DNA of 64,000 nucleotides from Pedobacter ghigonis (GTDB taxonomy: Bacteria > Bacteroidota > Bacteroidia > Sphingobacteriales > Sphingobacteriaceae). Of this stretch, positions 27,538 through 36,350 are shown piece by piece. The notes under the pieces are model-generated. The model had not been told where the DNA came from, ran no database searches, and saw nothing but the letters and a program-made list of their open reading frames with translations. Within the stretch, counting starts at the first letter, position 1. Each line of letters begins with the position of its first letter. The stretch spans positions 248,001 through 312,000 of the forward strand of contig NZ_CAESCM010000004.1 of assembly GCF_903166585.1 (NCBI RefSeq), read 5' to 3'. Made by a program: the position numbers and the translations under genes.

Positions 27538-28734
27538 ATGAAGAGACTACTGTTCAGCATCTGTTTACTGGCTTCGGTGGCAATGGCCCCTGCCCAGCAG
27601 GCTGCTGATGAGAAGGAAGCGATGAAAAGCCTGATTGATAAGCAGTTTAAATTTGCTCAAAAACAATATCAGCTTCTGGCTAAAAACACACCCGACAACC
27701 GCATGCCGAAAACTTTTTATGCCAAAAGTAACCGGCTCGAAACCAGCGATACGCAATGGTGGTGCAGTGGATTTTATCCCGGCTCACTCCTTTACATTTA
27801 CGAATACACCAACGACCAGGCAACCCTCAAAGAAGCCGAAAAACGCCTCGCCATACTCGAAAAAGAAAAGCATTACACCGGAAACCACGATTTAGGTTTT
27901 ATGATGTTCTGCAGTTTTGGCAACGCATACCGCATTACCGGCAAGCCCGAGTACAAACCCACTATCGATACAGCAGCCGCTTCGCTGGTTACGCGTTACC
28001 GCCCGGGCGCAAAGGTGATCCAATCGTGGAACAGCAACAAACTGTGGAAAGGCCCTGTAATTATCGATAACCTTATGAACCTCGAGCTATTGGCCTGGGT
28101 AAGCGATCATGGTGGCGACCCGAAATACAAGGAAATCGCCATTAACCATGCCGATACTTCATTGAAAAACCATTTCCGCTCCGATTACAGTTCGTACCAC
28201 GTGGTAGATTACGATATGACCACCGGTAAAGTATTGAAAAAAGGAACTGCTCAGGGGGCATCCGACGAATCGGCCTGGAGCCGTGGTCAGGGTTGGGCCC
28301 TGTATGGTTATGCCATGATGTACCGTTTCACCAAAAACAAACGCTATTTAGAACAGGCCAAAAACATTGCCCGTTTTATCATCGATAACCCCAATATGCC
28401 TGCCGATCAGGTACCTTACTGGGATTTTAACGCTCCCGGAATCCCGAATACCTACCGCGATGCTTCTGCCGCAGCCGTTATTGCCTCGGCCTTATTAGAA
28501 CTGGGGCAGTACAGCAGCAAAAGCGAGCAAAAATTATTTGTGGGCGAAGCAAGGAAAATGATCATTTCGCTTTCTTCCGAAGCTTATAGTGCCAAACCAG
28601 GCCAAAACGGAGGATTCCTGCTGATGCACAGCACCGGGGCCCTGCCGCTTAAATCGGAAATCGATGTGCCCTTAAGCTACGCCGATTATTACTATCTTGA
28701 GGCGCTGATGCGCTATAAAAACTGGTATTTATAA
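27538..28734 (+). CDS. GH88-family unsaturated glucuronyl hydrolase
   Basis: The enzyme hydrolyses unsaturated uronic acid from the non-reducing end of oligosaccharides produced by polysaccharide lyases, acting by hydration of the double bond. The signal peptide ends at APAQQ, implying a periplasmic location. Length (398) is normal for an (alpha/alpha)6 barrel. The two catalytic aspartates are visible: Asp118 in NHDLGFM and Asp177 in VIIDNLMNLELL. ESAWSRGQGWALYGYAMMYR and TYRDASAAAVIASALLEL are further GH88 blocks. It forms an operon with the DUF2264 gene 8 bases downstream and is preceded by promoter module C. No polysaccharide lyase is in the window, so the supplier of its substrate lies elsewhere. 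Confidence 0.92.
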   Translation: MKRLLFSICLLASVAMAPAQQAADEKEAMKSLIDKQFKFAQKQYQLLAKNTPDNRMPKTFYAKSNRLETSDTQWWCSGFYPGSLLYIYEYTNDQATLKEAEKRLAILEKEKHYTGNHDLGFMMFCSFGNAYRITGKPEYKPTIDTAAASLVTRYRPGAKVIQSWNSNKLWKGPVIIDNLMNLELLAWVSDHGGDPKYKEIAINHADTSLKNHFRSDYSSYHVVDYDMTTGKVLKKGTAQGASDESAWSRGQGWALYGYAMMYRFTKNKRYLEQAKNIARFIIDNPNMPADQVPYWDFNAPGIPNTYRDASAAAVIASALLELGQYSSKSEQKLFVGEARKMIISLSSEAYSAKPGQNGGFLLMHSTGALPLKSEIDVPLSYADYYYLEALMRYKNWYL

Positions 28735-28742
28735 CCCACAAT

Positions 28743-29996
28743 ATGGAAAGAAGAAAATTTATAGGAGCTTTATCCTTAACCGGAGTATTCGGAATAGTGA
28801 ATCCGAAAACGGTACTCTCGGCTACAAGCAGCGAAATGTCTGCACGCTTAAAAAACGACCGCGAATACTGGTACAAACTTTTATATAAAATTGCCAGTCC
28901 GGTGGTTTCCAATCTGGCCAGTGGAACCCTGGTTAAAAACATGCCTTTAATTACCGCGCCCAAATTCGATTCGCGCTCACCAACAGTATCGTACTTGGAG
29001 GCAGTAGGCCGTACTTACGCGGGTATCGCACCCTGGCTTGCCCTGCCCGACGATGAGACTGCAGAAGGTACCTTAAGGAAAAAAGTACGTTTACAGGCTG
29101 TTCAGGGTTTAGATAATTGCTTTGCAGCCAACAGTCCGGATAAACTGAATTTCAGTAAAGATTACCAGCCCATTGTAGATGCAGCCTATCTGGCCCAAAC
29201 CTTTTTAAGGGCACCTAAAGCCCTGTGGGAACCATTAAAAGCCGAAACCAAACAGGCCATTGTGGCCGCTTTTAAATCGTTGCGCAACCGTAAGCCTTTT
29301 AAAAATAACTGGTTGCTGTTTGGTTCTATTACCGAAGCCTTTTTACTTTCCATTGGCGAGCAGCACGATGAGGCCCGCCTCAATGAAGGCGTAGATGCGC
29401 TTACCGGCTGGTACAAAGGAGATGGCTGGTATGGCGACGGACCTAACCTGGCTTTCGATTACTATAACTCATTCGTGATTCACCCGATGATGGTTGATAC
29501 TTTGTCCATTATGCTGGACAAGAAACTGGTAAAACAAGAGCGTTACGACCTGGCTTTAAAACGCATGCAACGTTATGTGGTAGGTCAGGAGCGGATGATT
29601 TCGCCAGAAGGCACCTATCCGCCTATTGGCCGGTCCATTACATACCGCACAGGTGCTTTTCAGGCATTAAGTCAGGCGGCGTTGATGCATAAACTGCCAG
29701 ATACCATTACACCGGCACAGGTACGTTCGGCCCTGACCAAAGTAAAACAGAATTTATACGATGTGCCCGGTACTTTCGATGCCAAAGGCTGGTTACAGCT
29801 TGGTTTTTGTGGTCACGACCCCGAGATAGCCGATTATTATACCTCTACAGGTAGTTTGTATATGGCTACACTCTCATTCCTGCCTCTGGGATTACCCGCC
29901 AGCGATGAGTTTTGGGCTGCACCCGCTGCCGACTGGACCGCAAAAAAGGCCTGGGCTGCAAAACCCTTCCCGAAAGATTATCATGTAGATTATTAA
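28743..29996 (+). CDS. DUF2264-domain protein, exported, probable uronic-acid-related glycosidase
   Basis: This 417-residue protein begins MERRKFIGALSLTGVFG, a twin-arginine-like export signal. The body matches DUF2264 (PF10022): VSYLEAVGRTYAGIAPWLALP, KNNWLLFGSITEAFLLSIGE, WYKGDGWYGDGPNLAFDYYNSFVIHPM and SPEGTYPPIGRSITYRTGAFQ. From memory this domain corresponds to CAZy family GH154, associated with glucuronide cleavage; that link should be verified. Its place 8 bases after a GH88 gene agrees with an oligosaccharide-processing role. Terminator 30018 closes the unit. Confidence 0.85.
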   Translation: MERRKFIGALSLTGVFGIVNPKTVLSATSSEMSARLKNDREYWYKLLYKIASPVVSNLASGTLVKNMPLITAPKFDSRSPTVSYLEAVGRTYAGIAPWLALPDDETAEGTLRKKVRLQAVQGLDNCFAANSPDKLNFSKDYQPIVDAAYLAQTFLRAPKALWEPLKAETKQAIVAAFKSLRNRKPFKNNWLLFGSITEAFLLSIGEQHDEARLNEGVDALTGWYKGDGWYGDGPNLAFDYYNSFVIHPMMVDTLSIMLDKKLVKQERYDLALKRMQRYVVGQERMISPEGTYPPIGRSITYRTGAFQALSQAALMHKLPDTITPAQVRSALTKVKQNLYDVPGTFDAKGWLQLGFCGHDPEIADYYTSTGSLYMATLSFLPLGLPASDEFWAAPAADWTAKKAWAAKPFPKDYHVDY

Positions 29997-30017
29997 AGTA
30001 TACTAGCAATTGCAATG

Positions 30018-30058
30018 AGGTTAGTTCATCCTTTTATGGGAAGAACTAACCTTTTTTT
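30018..30058 (+). terminator. Rho-independent terminator after the GH88-DUF2264 operon
   Basis: AGGTTAGTTC (30018-30027) pairs with GAACTAACCT (30043-30052), followed by seven T. The remaining gap to 30433 has one further hairpin (30107-30134) and no gene I can support. Confidence 0.85.
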
Positions 30059-30106
30059 GTTTAGTTCAGGCTCTCAATTGTTGCCCTTCAAATCGACGCC
30101 AGCCTA

Positions 30107-30134
30107 AAACACCCGGTCGGTCGGACGGGTGTTT
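30107..30134. other. Intergenic hairpin
   Basis: AAACACCCG (30107-30115) pairs with CGGGTGTTT (30126-30134) around a ten-base loop. There is no T-run. The function is unknown. Confidence 0.4.
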
Positions 30135-30433
30135 CAGCGTCTCCTTTTAGCCAATGCAAGCAATCGTCAAGTATAAACAATATCCCAAAAATCATATCTT
30201 AACTCAGGTTCTCCTAAGCCAATTTATTCATACATTCATCTCTTTAGCTATTCAACATTAAAAGCCGTATTCCTCTAAGCATATTAACTATTTAAACGTT
30301 TCATTTTTTGAAAACATGAGCATCCCAAACAGAATTAATTGTCAGATCTTCCATTAGTGAATTACAATATATTGAACGTGACTATTGGTTGCGTAGTTAG
30401 GTGAAAATCGTCAAGCAATATTTGGCGACCCTA

Positions 30434-30464
30434 TAAAAAAAGGAAACACCTCCAATGTTTCCTT
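30434..30464 (-). terminator. Terminator of the leftward SnoaL-like gene
   Basis: Read on the reverse strand, AAGGAAAC and GTTTCCTT arms (30457-30464 and 30440-30447) are followed by a T-run (A-run at 30435-30441 on the plus strand). Confidence 0.75.
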
Positions 30465-30504
30465 CCGCTCTTAAAGTGCACCAATTCGTAAACACTTTCC
30501 CCAT

Positions 30505-30840
30505 TTACCCCATTCGGTAAAAGAATTCGTCGGCTACAATTTTACCATCTTTAACTTCGTAAACAGCTATTTCACTCATTTTAATGCGGCCATGTTCTTT
30601 ATAGGTAGCATCGATATCCATTACTAACGAAAAATGATGTTCGGCAACAATAGGGTCGCAGCAGGTGGCGCTGTGGATTTCCTGTACGCTTTCTTCCCAA
30701 CCCAGGGTTTTATCCTTTACGGCGGCTTTACCTTCGGTAAGTTCCATCGGCGAACCTTTGGGCTCGTGGCTTACAATATCATCGGCATACAGTTCGTCGA
30801 TGGCCTGATCGTTTTTGCCTTCACGGCATAGCTTTACCAA
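30505..30840 (-). CDS. Nuclear-transport-factor-2/SnoaL-like family protein, start codon uncertain
   Basis: This small alpha+beta-barrel protein (111 residues from the TTG at 30840) has the family's layout: AIDELYADDIVSHEPKGSP early, ATYKEHGRIKMSEIAVYEVKDGKIVADEFFY at the end. The domain normally begins with something like TTQE(V/I)AN.LV.LCR, and the reading frame does continue upstream with RTTQEVANLLVKLCREG. There is no ATG, GTG or TTG at the expected place; the codon there is ATT (30868-30870). Either ATT is used, translation starts at the internal TTG, or the start codon has been lost. The biochemical function is unknown; many relatives are ligand-binding or isomerase-like. Confidence 0.7.
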   Translation of the reverse strand: MVKLCREGKNDQAIDELYADDIVSHEPKGSPMELTEGKAAVKDKTLGWEESVQEIHSATCCDPIVAEHHFSLVMDIDATYKEHGRIKMSEIAVYEVKDGKIVADEFFYRMG

Positions 30841-31083
30841 TAGGTTAGCAACTTCTTGTGTGGTCCTAATTTTATGTTTTTGGATATTATTCAGACAGTT
30901 GAAGCCGGCAAATTGTTCGCCACGGCAGTCCGTTAAAAACCAATAACAACAGGCCTTTGTAATAAATAAGATATAAATTGTACCTTTAAATCAGGTCGGG
31001 AGAGGAGGGAAAATGGAGGAAGCATGGTGGAATAGGGAAAATGGGAAATGGAGGATAGAAAAATGAACTATTGAACTATGCTC

Positions 31084-31180
31084 CCTAATGAACGAATGAC
31101 AAATGAACTACTGAACCAATAAACCATACCCTCCTAATGAACCAATGACGAATGAACCAGTGAACCAATAACCCAGTGAA
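31084..31180. repeat. Two tandem 50-bp low-complexity repeats abutting the sigma factor start codon
   Basis: Copies begin at 31084 and 31134 (CTAATGAAC(G/C)AATGAC...) and are built from TGAAC/AATGA sub-units. A third partial copy lies at 40373. The GTG start codon of the sigma factor at 31176 is inside the end of the array. The purine-rich stretch at 31010-31070 just upstream is also repetitive. Confidence 0.65.
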
Positions 31181-31733
31181 CCCTCTAAGCCTGATTGCAG
31201 ATATAAAACGCGGGGATGAAGATGCCTTTGAGCAAGCTTACCTGAAATGGCGGAGCAAGGGCTACTATTATTTCCTTCGCCGTACTGCCTCAGAAGAAGA
31301 TGCGAAAGATTTACTGCAAACCACCTTTTTAAAACTATGGCAATACCGCCACACCTTAAACGCTGCTTATTCGCTCGATCAGCAATTGTTTCACATCGCC
31401 CGTACCGTACTGATTGATTACATTAGAAAAGCCAACAAGCAAAAGGCCAATCAAGTGAGTATCGAGAGTACAGGCGAGGCACCAGGCGAACCGAATTACC
31501 AGTCGATGGAGTTTGATACGAAGCGCCGCATGCAGCAAATCCTGAATGAAATGCCACAGCTGCGCAAAAAAGTATTCGAGCTGCATAAACTGGAAGGATA
31601 CAGCTACAAGGAGGTGGCAGCCCAACTGGGGATTACCGAAAAAGCCGTAGATAACCATTTGGCCAAAGCCCTTAAAAAGCTCCGCAGCGACTTCCCTTTA
31701 CCGCTATTCCTTGTGATTTTGATGCTGCGTTAA
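31176..31733 (+). CDS. ECF-type RNA polymerase sigma factor
   Basis: This 185-residue protein has sigma region 2 (DAFEQAYLKWRSKGYYYFLRR, DLLQTTFLKLWQYRHTL) and region 4 (MPQLRKKVFELHKLEGYSYKEVAAQLGITEKAVDNHLAKALKKL), as in the Bacteroidota FecI-like family. The start is GTG at 31176: an in-frame TGA at 31161 leaves nothing upstream, and the codon is embedded in the tandem repeat. The next gene is a FecR-type anti-sigma followed by SusC/SusD, so it probably drives the SusC operon at 33073 when released. A hydrophobic C-terminal tail (LPLFLVILML) is unusual for a soluble sigma factor and may hint at membrane contact. Confidence 0.92.
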   Translation: MNPLSLIADIKRGDEDAFEQAYLKWRSKGYYYFLRRTASEEDAKDLLQTTFLKLWQYRHTLNAAYSLDQQLFHIARTVLIDYIRKANKQKANQVSIESTGEAPGEPNYQSMEFDTKRRMQQILNEMPQLRKKVFELHKLEGYSYKEVAAQLGITEKAVDNHLAKALKKLRSDFPLPLFLVILMLR

Positions 31734-31806
31734 TTTTTTTTCAAAAAAAATCGACCAGGTGGAGGACTTTCTCCTTTTACCGCGTATTACCTGATAACAA
31801 ATTGAT

Positions 31807-32814
31807 ATGATGCCCGTAACAGCAGAACTGATTGAGCAATTTTTCCTGAAACAATGCAGCCCCGCAGAAGCGCAGGCGGTTGCCGATTACCTAAATGCCA
31901 ATCCGGCTATACTGGATGAGTATTTAAGCGAAAGCGAATGGAACAGGGAAATTGAGCACGACGATAAAACTGCCGCATTTTGGGAGGAGATATGGCTGGC
32001 CATTAAACCGCCTGCCTTAAAGCCCCTGCGCAGTTATGCTTTTATAAAATACGGTATTGCCGCAGCCATTGTAGCGGGCCTGGTTTTTTTTGCGTCGGTA
32101 TTTTTTACCCGCCACGAGCCGGTTACGCCGCCTCAGCAGCAAGTGGCCAGTACCTTTAGGCACATAATGCTGCAAAACAGCACCGGCAGGGTTAAGGAGC
32201 TGAGGCTTGCCGATGGCTCTATCGTGGCCTTAGCACCCGGAGCTAAACTGGAATACGATGAACCTTTTCAGCACAGCAGGCGCGATATTTTACTGGAAGG
32301 GGTGGCAGTATTTAAAGTGGCGAAGGATAAAACCAAGCCTTTTACTGTTTACAGCGGTGAATTGGCCACCACAGCACTGGGCACAGAGTTTAAAGTAACT
32401 GCCCTACCAAACGCTCCCGAAACGATGGTTGAACTGTTTGAAGGGAAAGTGGTAGTAAAACAACATGGAAAGGACCAAACAGGCAAACGGAGTTATTATT
32501 TGTATCCGGGCGATAAGCTTACTTATAACAAATTAAAGGCTTCATTTGATTTAAGCCGGCAACAGGCAAAGATGGCTAAGCAACAACAGCACCTGCTTGT
32601 ATTTGATAAAGTGAACCTTTCGGATGTTTTTGATCAGCTGGCCAGTACCTATAACGTACACATACAGTACGCCAACGACGATTTTGAAAAGATGTATTAC
32701 ATTGGCAGTTTTGATCAGTCTGATTCGATACAGCATATTCTGGAGAATATTGTGAAAGTGAACGGGCTTAAACTGATCAGGCCAAATGATAACGAATATA
32801 TTATTACCCGGTGA
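31807..32814 (+). CDS. FecR-family anti-sigma factor
   Basis: This 335-residue single-pass inner-membrane protein has a cytoplasmic part (about 1-75: ELIEQFFLKQCSPAEAQAV), a membrane span at about 78-97 (YGIAAAIVAGLVFFASVFF) and a periplasmic FecR domain (about 120-230: RLADGSIVALAPGAKLEYDE, LEGVAVFKVAKD, TTALGTEFKV). A C-terminal DUF4974-like domain (VNLSDVFDQLASTYNVHI) completes it. It would sequester the sigma factor encoded 73 bases upstream and receive the signal through the periplasm. The start was chosen at the first ATG of the MMPV pair. Cognate transporter is presumably the SusC at 33073, although that protein lacks an obvious STN signalling domain. Confidence 0.93.
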   Translation: MMPVTAELIEQFFLKQCSPAEAQAVADYLNANPAILDEYLSESEWNREIEHDDKTAAFWEEIWLAIKPPALKPLRSYAFIKYGIAAAIVAGLVFFASVFFTRHEPVTPPQQQVASTFRHIMLQNSTGRVKELRLADGSIVALAPGAKLEYDEPFQHSRRDILLEGVAVFKVAKDKTKPFTVYSGELATTALGTEFKVTALPNAPETMVELFEGKVVVKQHGKDQTGKRSYYLYPGDKLTYNKLKASFDLSRQQAKMAKQQQHLLVFDKVNLSDVFDQLASTYNVHIQYANDDFEKMYYIGSFDQSDSIQHILENIVKVNGLKLIRPNDNEYIITR

Positions 32815-33072
32815 TAAAAATAGCAGAGAGACTGTGCACGGTTGATCTGCCCCACTGTTAAGTACAATAACCAACCAAAAAGATTATGAGAAACTGTTAC
32901 ACTTACTAACCACAAACTGCCCTACAGGCCAACAGCACTCCACCATGCTTTAAACCGGGCAAGGGGCTTATCGTCCTGACTGAAGATCAGGCCATGCCCG
33001 AAATGCCGAATCACCATCCCGCAGCAATACTGTGCAGGATTTGTATTGCCAAAAAAACCAAATAACAAAAAC

Positions 33073-36000
33073 ATGAAAATCAACTATTCCAAAATTAAAC
33101 ATCCGCTCATTGCAGGGGCCATTTTACTGCTCTGTTTGCTAACAGGTCACCCCGTTTTTGCGCAGCAAACCACTACCGTGAAAGGCCTCGTTACCGACGA
33201 AAAGAACCTCCCGCTACCCGGTGTATCGGTTTCGGCCAAAAACCTGAACGGAGGGGCATTACTCAATACACAGACCGATCCGGATGGTATTTTTCAGTTT
33301 AAAGCATTACCTGCTGGCTCCTACAGCTTCATTATCCGCTCGATAGGTTACGAAACCCAAACCATGAGTGGATACAGCCTTAAAGCCGGAGAGCAGATTA
33401 CCATTACTGCTAAGCTGAAAGAAGAAAACAGTATCCTGCAAGATGTAGTGGTAGTGGGCTTTGGTACACAGAAAAAAGTAAATTTAACCGGTGCAGTAGC
33501 TACAGTTAAAATGGACGAAATACTGGGCGACCGGCCGGTAACCAGCACTTCGCAGATTTTACAAGGTGCATCGCCAGGCTTACAGGTTACTACCAACAGT
33601 GGTCAGCCGGGCGTACGAAGCAATTTAAACATCAGGGGCTTTACCTCCATTAACGGTGGCTCGCCGCTGGTATTGGTTGATAATGTGGCCATGGATATGG
33701 ATGATATTAACCCCAAAGACATTGCTTCGGTAACGGTGCTCAAAGATGCATCGGCATCGTCTATTTATGGTGCCCGTGCAGCATTTGGAGTAATATTAAT
33801 TACCACCAAGCAAGGCGGCCGCAACCAACCCATTAAATTCGAATATTCGGGTAACCTGGCCACTACCACTCCAAGTACTTTGCCACAAAAAACAACGGTA
33901 AGCGAATTTGTGCAGGCCTTGAGCGATTTTGGTACCACCTCTTACTGGGCAGGGCAAAATGTTAGCACCTGGCAGGGCTTATTGCAACAGTACGAACAAA
34001 ACCCCGGTCAGTTTCCGGCATCAGGCATTGCCACCCAGGGCGGTATTCAGTATCCTTTGGCGCAGAGCGACCTGTACCAGTCTTTTATGCCGGGCGGATT
34101 TGAGCAGCTGCACAACCTCTCGTTTAGCGGAGGCTCTGAAAAATCGAATTTCAGGGTATCAACCGGTTATACCAACCAGGATGGGATTATAGCCACCAAA
34201 TCTGATGCTTTTACCCGTTATAACCTGAACGCCTACCTGAATACCAACCTAACCTCGAAATTAATTGCCAGCATTAACGTGCTCTATCACAACTCGGTTA
34301 GAAACACACCCAGAGATTACAACGGCCTTTTTTATAATGCCATTACATTTGGTCCTTATGCACCAACAGGCTACGGCATTGCGCCAAACGGCTCGTCTCT
34401 ACCCTACAATACCCCCAATAATATTTTAGAGAAAGAACCTTATAACATTAATAAAGACAACAACTTAAGGTTATTTGGTAAATTACAATACAACATTACT
34501 ACCGGCCTTAAACTGAACGCCGAATACACTTTTAACCAGATTAACACCAACCGCACGATACAAACTACTGTAAACCAGTACATTAATCCGCTAAACTTTA
34601 CCGTATCGCCCATTAGTGTAAACTCGAGCTATAACCGCTACAACAATGGCGTAAACTACAATGCAGTAAACGTTTATGCCAATTACAGTACCGTATTTGG
34701 GCAAAAACATAACTTCGATGCAGTACTGGGTACCAACCAGGAGAAAAACACCGAAAACAACTTTGAGGTAACCAGGTTAGGGGTAATCAGCCAAAGCTCG
34801 CCATCCATTTCGGGCAGTACGGGCAACATTACAAGTGCCGATGCTTTTTCTTCGTTTGCGGTTTCGGGTTACTTTGGCCGTATAAACTACAATTACGATG
34901 GCCGTTATTTGTTCGAAGCCACAGGGCGTTACGATGGTTCCTCACGCTTCCCCTCAGGTAGCCGCTTTGGATTTTTCCCTTCCTTCTCTGCCGGCTGGAA
35001 TATCATGGGCGAATCGTTTATGAAAAACATCAAAACAACGGTTACAGCGCTAAAACTAAGGGCTTCTTACGGAGAGATTGGTAACCAGGTGGTGTTAAAA
35101 TCCAATGGAGATCAGAATTATTACCCATACATCCCGGCTTCTTCGCCAGCCAACTCTACCTGGATAGATCCCGTAACCGGTGTATTGCGCGTAACCGTAC
35201 CGCCACCTGCGCTGGTAAGTGCCAGCTTTACCTGGGAGCGCGTACAAACCTCAAACATCGGGCTCGATTTTGGTTTCTTCAACAACCGCTTAACCGGATC
35301 GTTCGATGCCTATATCCGTAAAACACTGGGCATGCTGGCACCGAGCAATGAGCTACCGGCCATATTGGGTACTGCTGCCCCTTTACAAAACGTGGCCGAT
35401 TTAAAGGTGAAAGGCTGGGAACTTAATCTGGGCTGGAACGATAAGATAAACGAATTCAAATACTCGGTTAACTTTAATGTTTCTAATAATCAGGCTTATA
35501 TTACCAATTACAATAACCCGAGCGGCCTACTGAATTTTAATGCCGACGGAACCATCTCCAATTATTTTATTGGGCAGAAAATTGGCGACATATGGGGCTA
35601 CGTTACCCAGGGCTACTTCGGAACAGGCGATTTTGCCGCCGGAACGCTTAATGCCAACCTGCAAAACGGAACACTGCTACCAGGCATAGCGCCTTACCGT
35701 GGGGTGAATCAAAACCCGGGCGACATTCGCTTTGTTGATTTAAATAACGATGGTACCATTTTTACAGGCAACAATACCCTGGCCAACCCCGGCGACCGCA
35801 GCATTATTGGTAACAACAACCGCAGGTTCCAGTTTGGCTTTAATGGAAATGCCGCCTATAAAAATTTCGATTTCTCTTTCTTCATTAACGGAGTAGGCAA
35901 GCGCGACATCTGGATCAGCAACCAGGTTTATTTCCCTTACCTTGATCAGTTTAGCGGTATTTATGCCCATCAACTCGATTACTGGACACCCACCAACACC

Positions 36001-36303
36001 AATGCTTTTTATCCGAGATCATATTCGAATGCATCGGGCAATACCGGCACCAGCCGGATGGTACAAACCAAATACTTATCGAACGGCGCTTATATCCGAT
36101 TAAAAAATGTTTCGTTAGGATATACACTCCCAGCCAAATGGTTAAAGGATAAGATGAAGGCCAGAATCTTCTTCTCGGGCGAGAACCTGTTTACCTTCGA
36201 TCATCTGCCAGAAGGACTGGATGCAGAAGCAACGAACCTGGGCAGCGGTGGTATTTATCCCTTTATTAAGAAATATAGTTTTGGTGCCAACATTAGCTTT
36301 TAA
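33073..36303 (+). CDS. SusC/RagA-family TonB-linked outer membrane transporter
   Basis: The ATG at 33073 (MKINYSKIKHPL) gives a signal ending at VFAQQ; the TTG at 33046 is less likely. Domains in order: carboxypeptidase-D-like (about 30-105: VKGLVTDEKNLPLPGVSV), the DVVVVGFGTQKKVNLTGAV segment, plug (LVLVDNVAMDMDD, DASASSIYGARAAFGVILIT) and barrel ending in YSFGANISF. Length (1076) is normal. No STN domain precedes the carboxypeptidase-like domain, which is unexpected for a transporter beside a sigma/FecR pair. It pairs with the SusD 47 bases downstream. The 258-base gap upstream holds only a GC-rich inverted repeat around 32960-33000 and no gene. Confidence 0.94.
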   Translation: MKINYSKIKHPLIAGAILLLCLLTGHPVFAQQTTTVKGLVTDEKNLPLPGVSVSAKNLNGGALLNTQTDPDGIFQFKALPAGSYSFIIRSIGYETQTMSGYSLKAGEQITITAKLKEENSILQDVVVVGFGTQKKVNLTGAVATVKMDEILGDRPVTSTSQILQGASPGLQVTTNSGQPGVRSNLNIRGFTSINGGSPLVLVDNVAMDMDDINPKDIASVTVLKDASASSIYGARAAFGVILITTKQGGRNQPIKFEYSGNLATTTPSTLPQKTTVSEFVQALSDFGTTSYWAGQNVSTWQGLLQQYEQNPGQFPASGIATQGGIQYPLAQSDLYQSFMPGGFEQLHNLSFSGGSEKSNFRVSTGYTNQDGIIATKSDAFTRYNLNAYLNTNLTSKLIASINVLYHNSVRNTPRDYNGLFYNAITFGPYAPTGYGIAPNGSSLPYNTPNNILEKEPYNINKDNNLRLFGKLQYNITTGLKLNAEYTFNQINTNRTIQTTVNQYINPLNFTVSPISVNSSYNRYNNGVNYNAVNVYANYSTVFGQKHNFDAVLGTNQEKNTENNFEVTRLGVISQSSPSISGSTGNITSADAFSSFAVSGYFGRINYNYDGRYLFEATGRYDGSSRFPSGSRFGFFPSFSAGWNIMGESFMKNIKTTVTALKLRASYGEIGNQVVLKSNGDQNYYPYIPASSPANSTWIDPVTGVLRVTVPPPALVSASFTWERVQTSNIGLDFGFFNNRLTGSFDAYIRKTLGMLAPSNELPAILGTAAPLQNVADLKVKGWELNLGWNDKINEFKYSVNFNVSNNQAYITNYNNPSGLLNFNADGTISNYFIGQKIGDIWGYVTQGYFGTGDFAAGTLNANLQNGTLLPGIAPYRGVNQNPGDIRFVDLNNDGTIFTGNNTLANPGDRSIIGNNNRRFQFGFNGNAAYKNFDFSFFINGVGKRDIWISNQVYFPYLDQFSGIYAHQLDYWTPTNTNAFYPRSYSNASGNTGTSRMVQTKYLSNGAYIRLKNVSLGYTLPAKWLKDKMKARIFFSGENLFTFDHLPEGLDAEATNLGSGGIYPFIKKYSFGANISF

Positions 36304-36350
36304 TGCCGGTGAAAACGAATAAACAAGGTACAAAACTTAAAGAAAAAATT

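Noticed and set aside
31084..31180. Short tandem repeats considered as a CRISPR array
   Set aside because: There are only two 50-bp units with no unique spacers, and no cas genes in the window.
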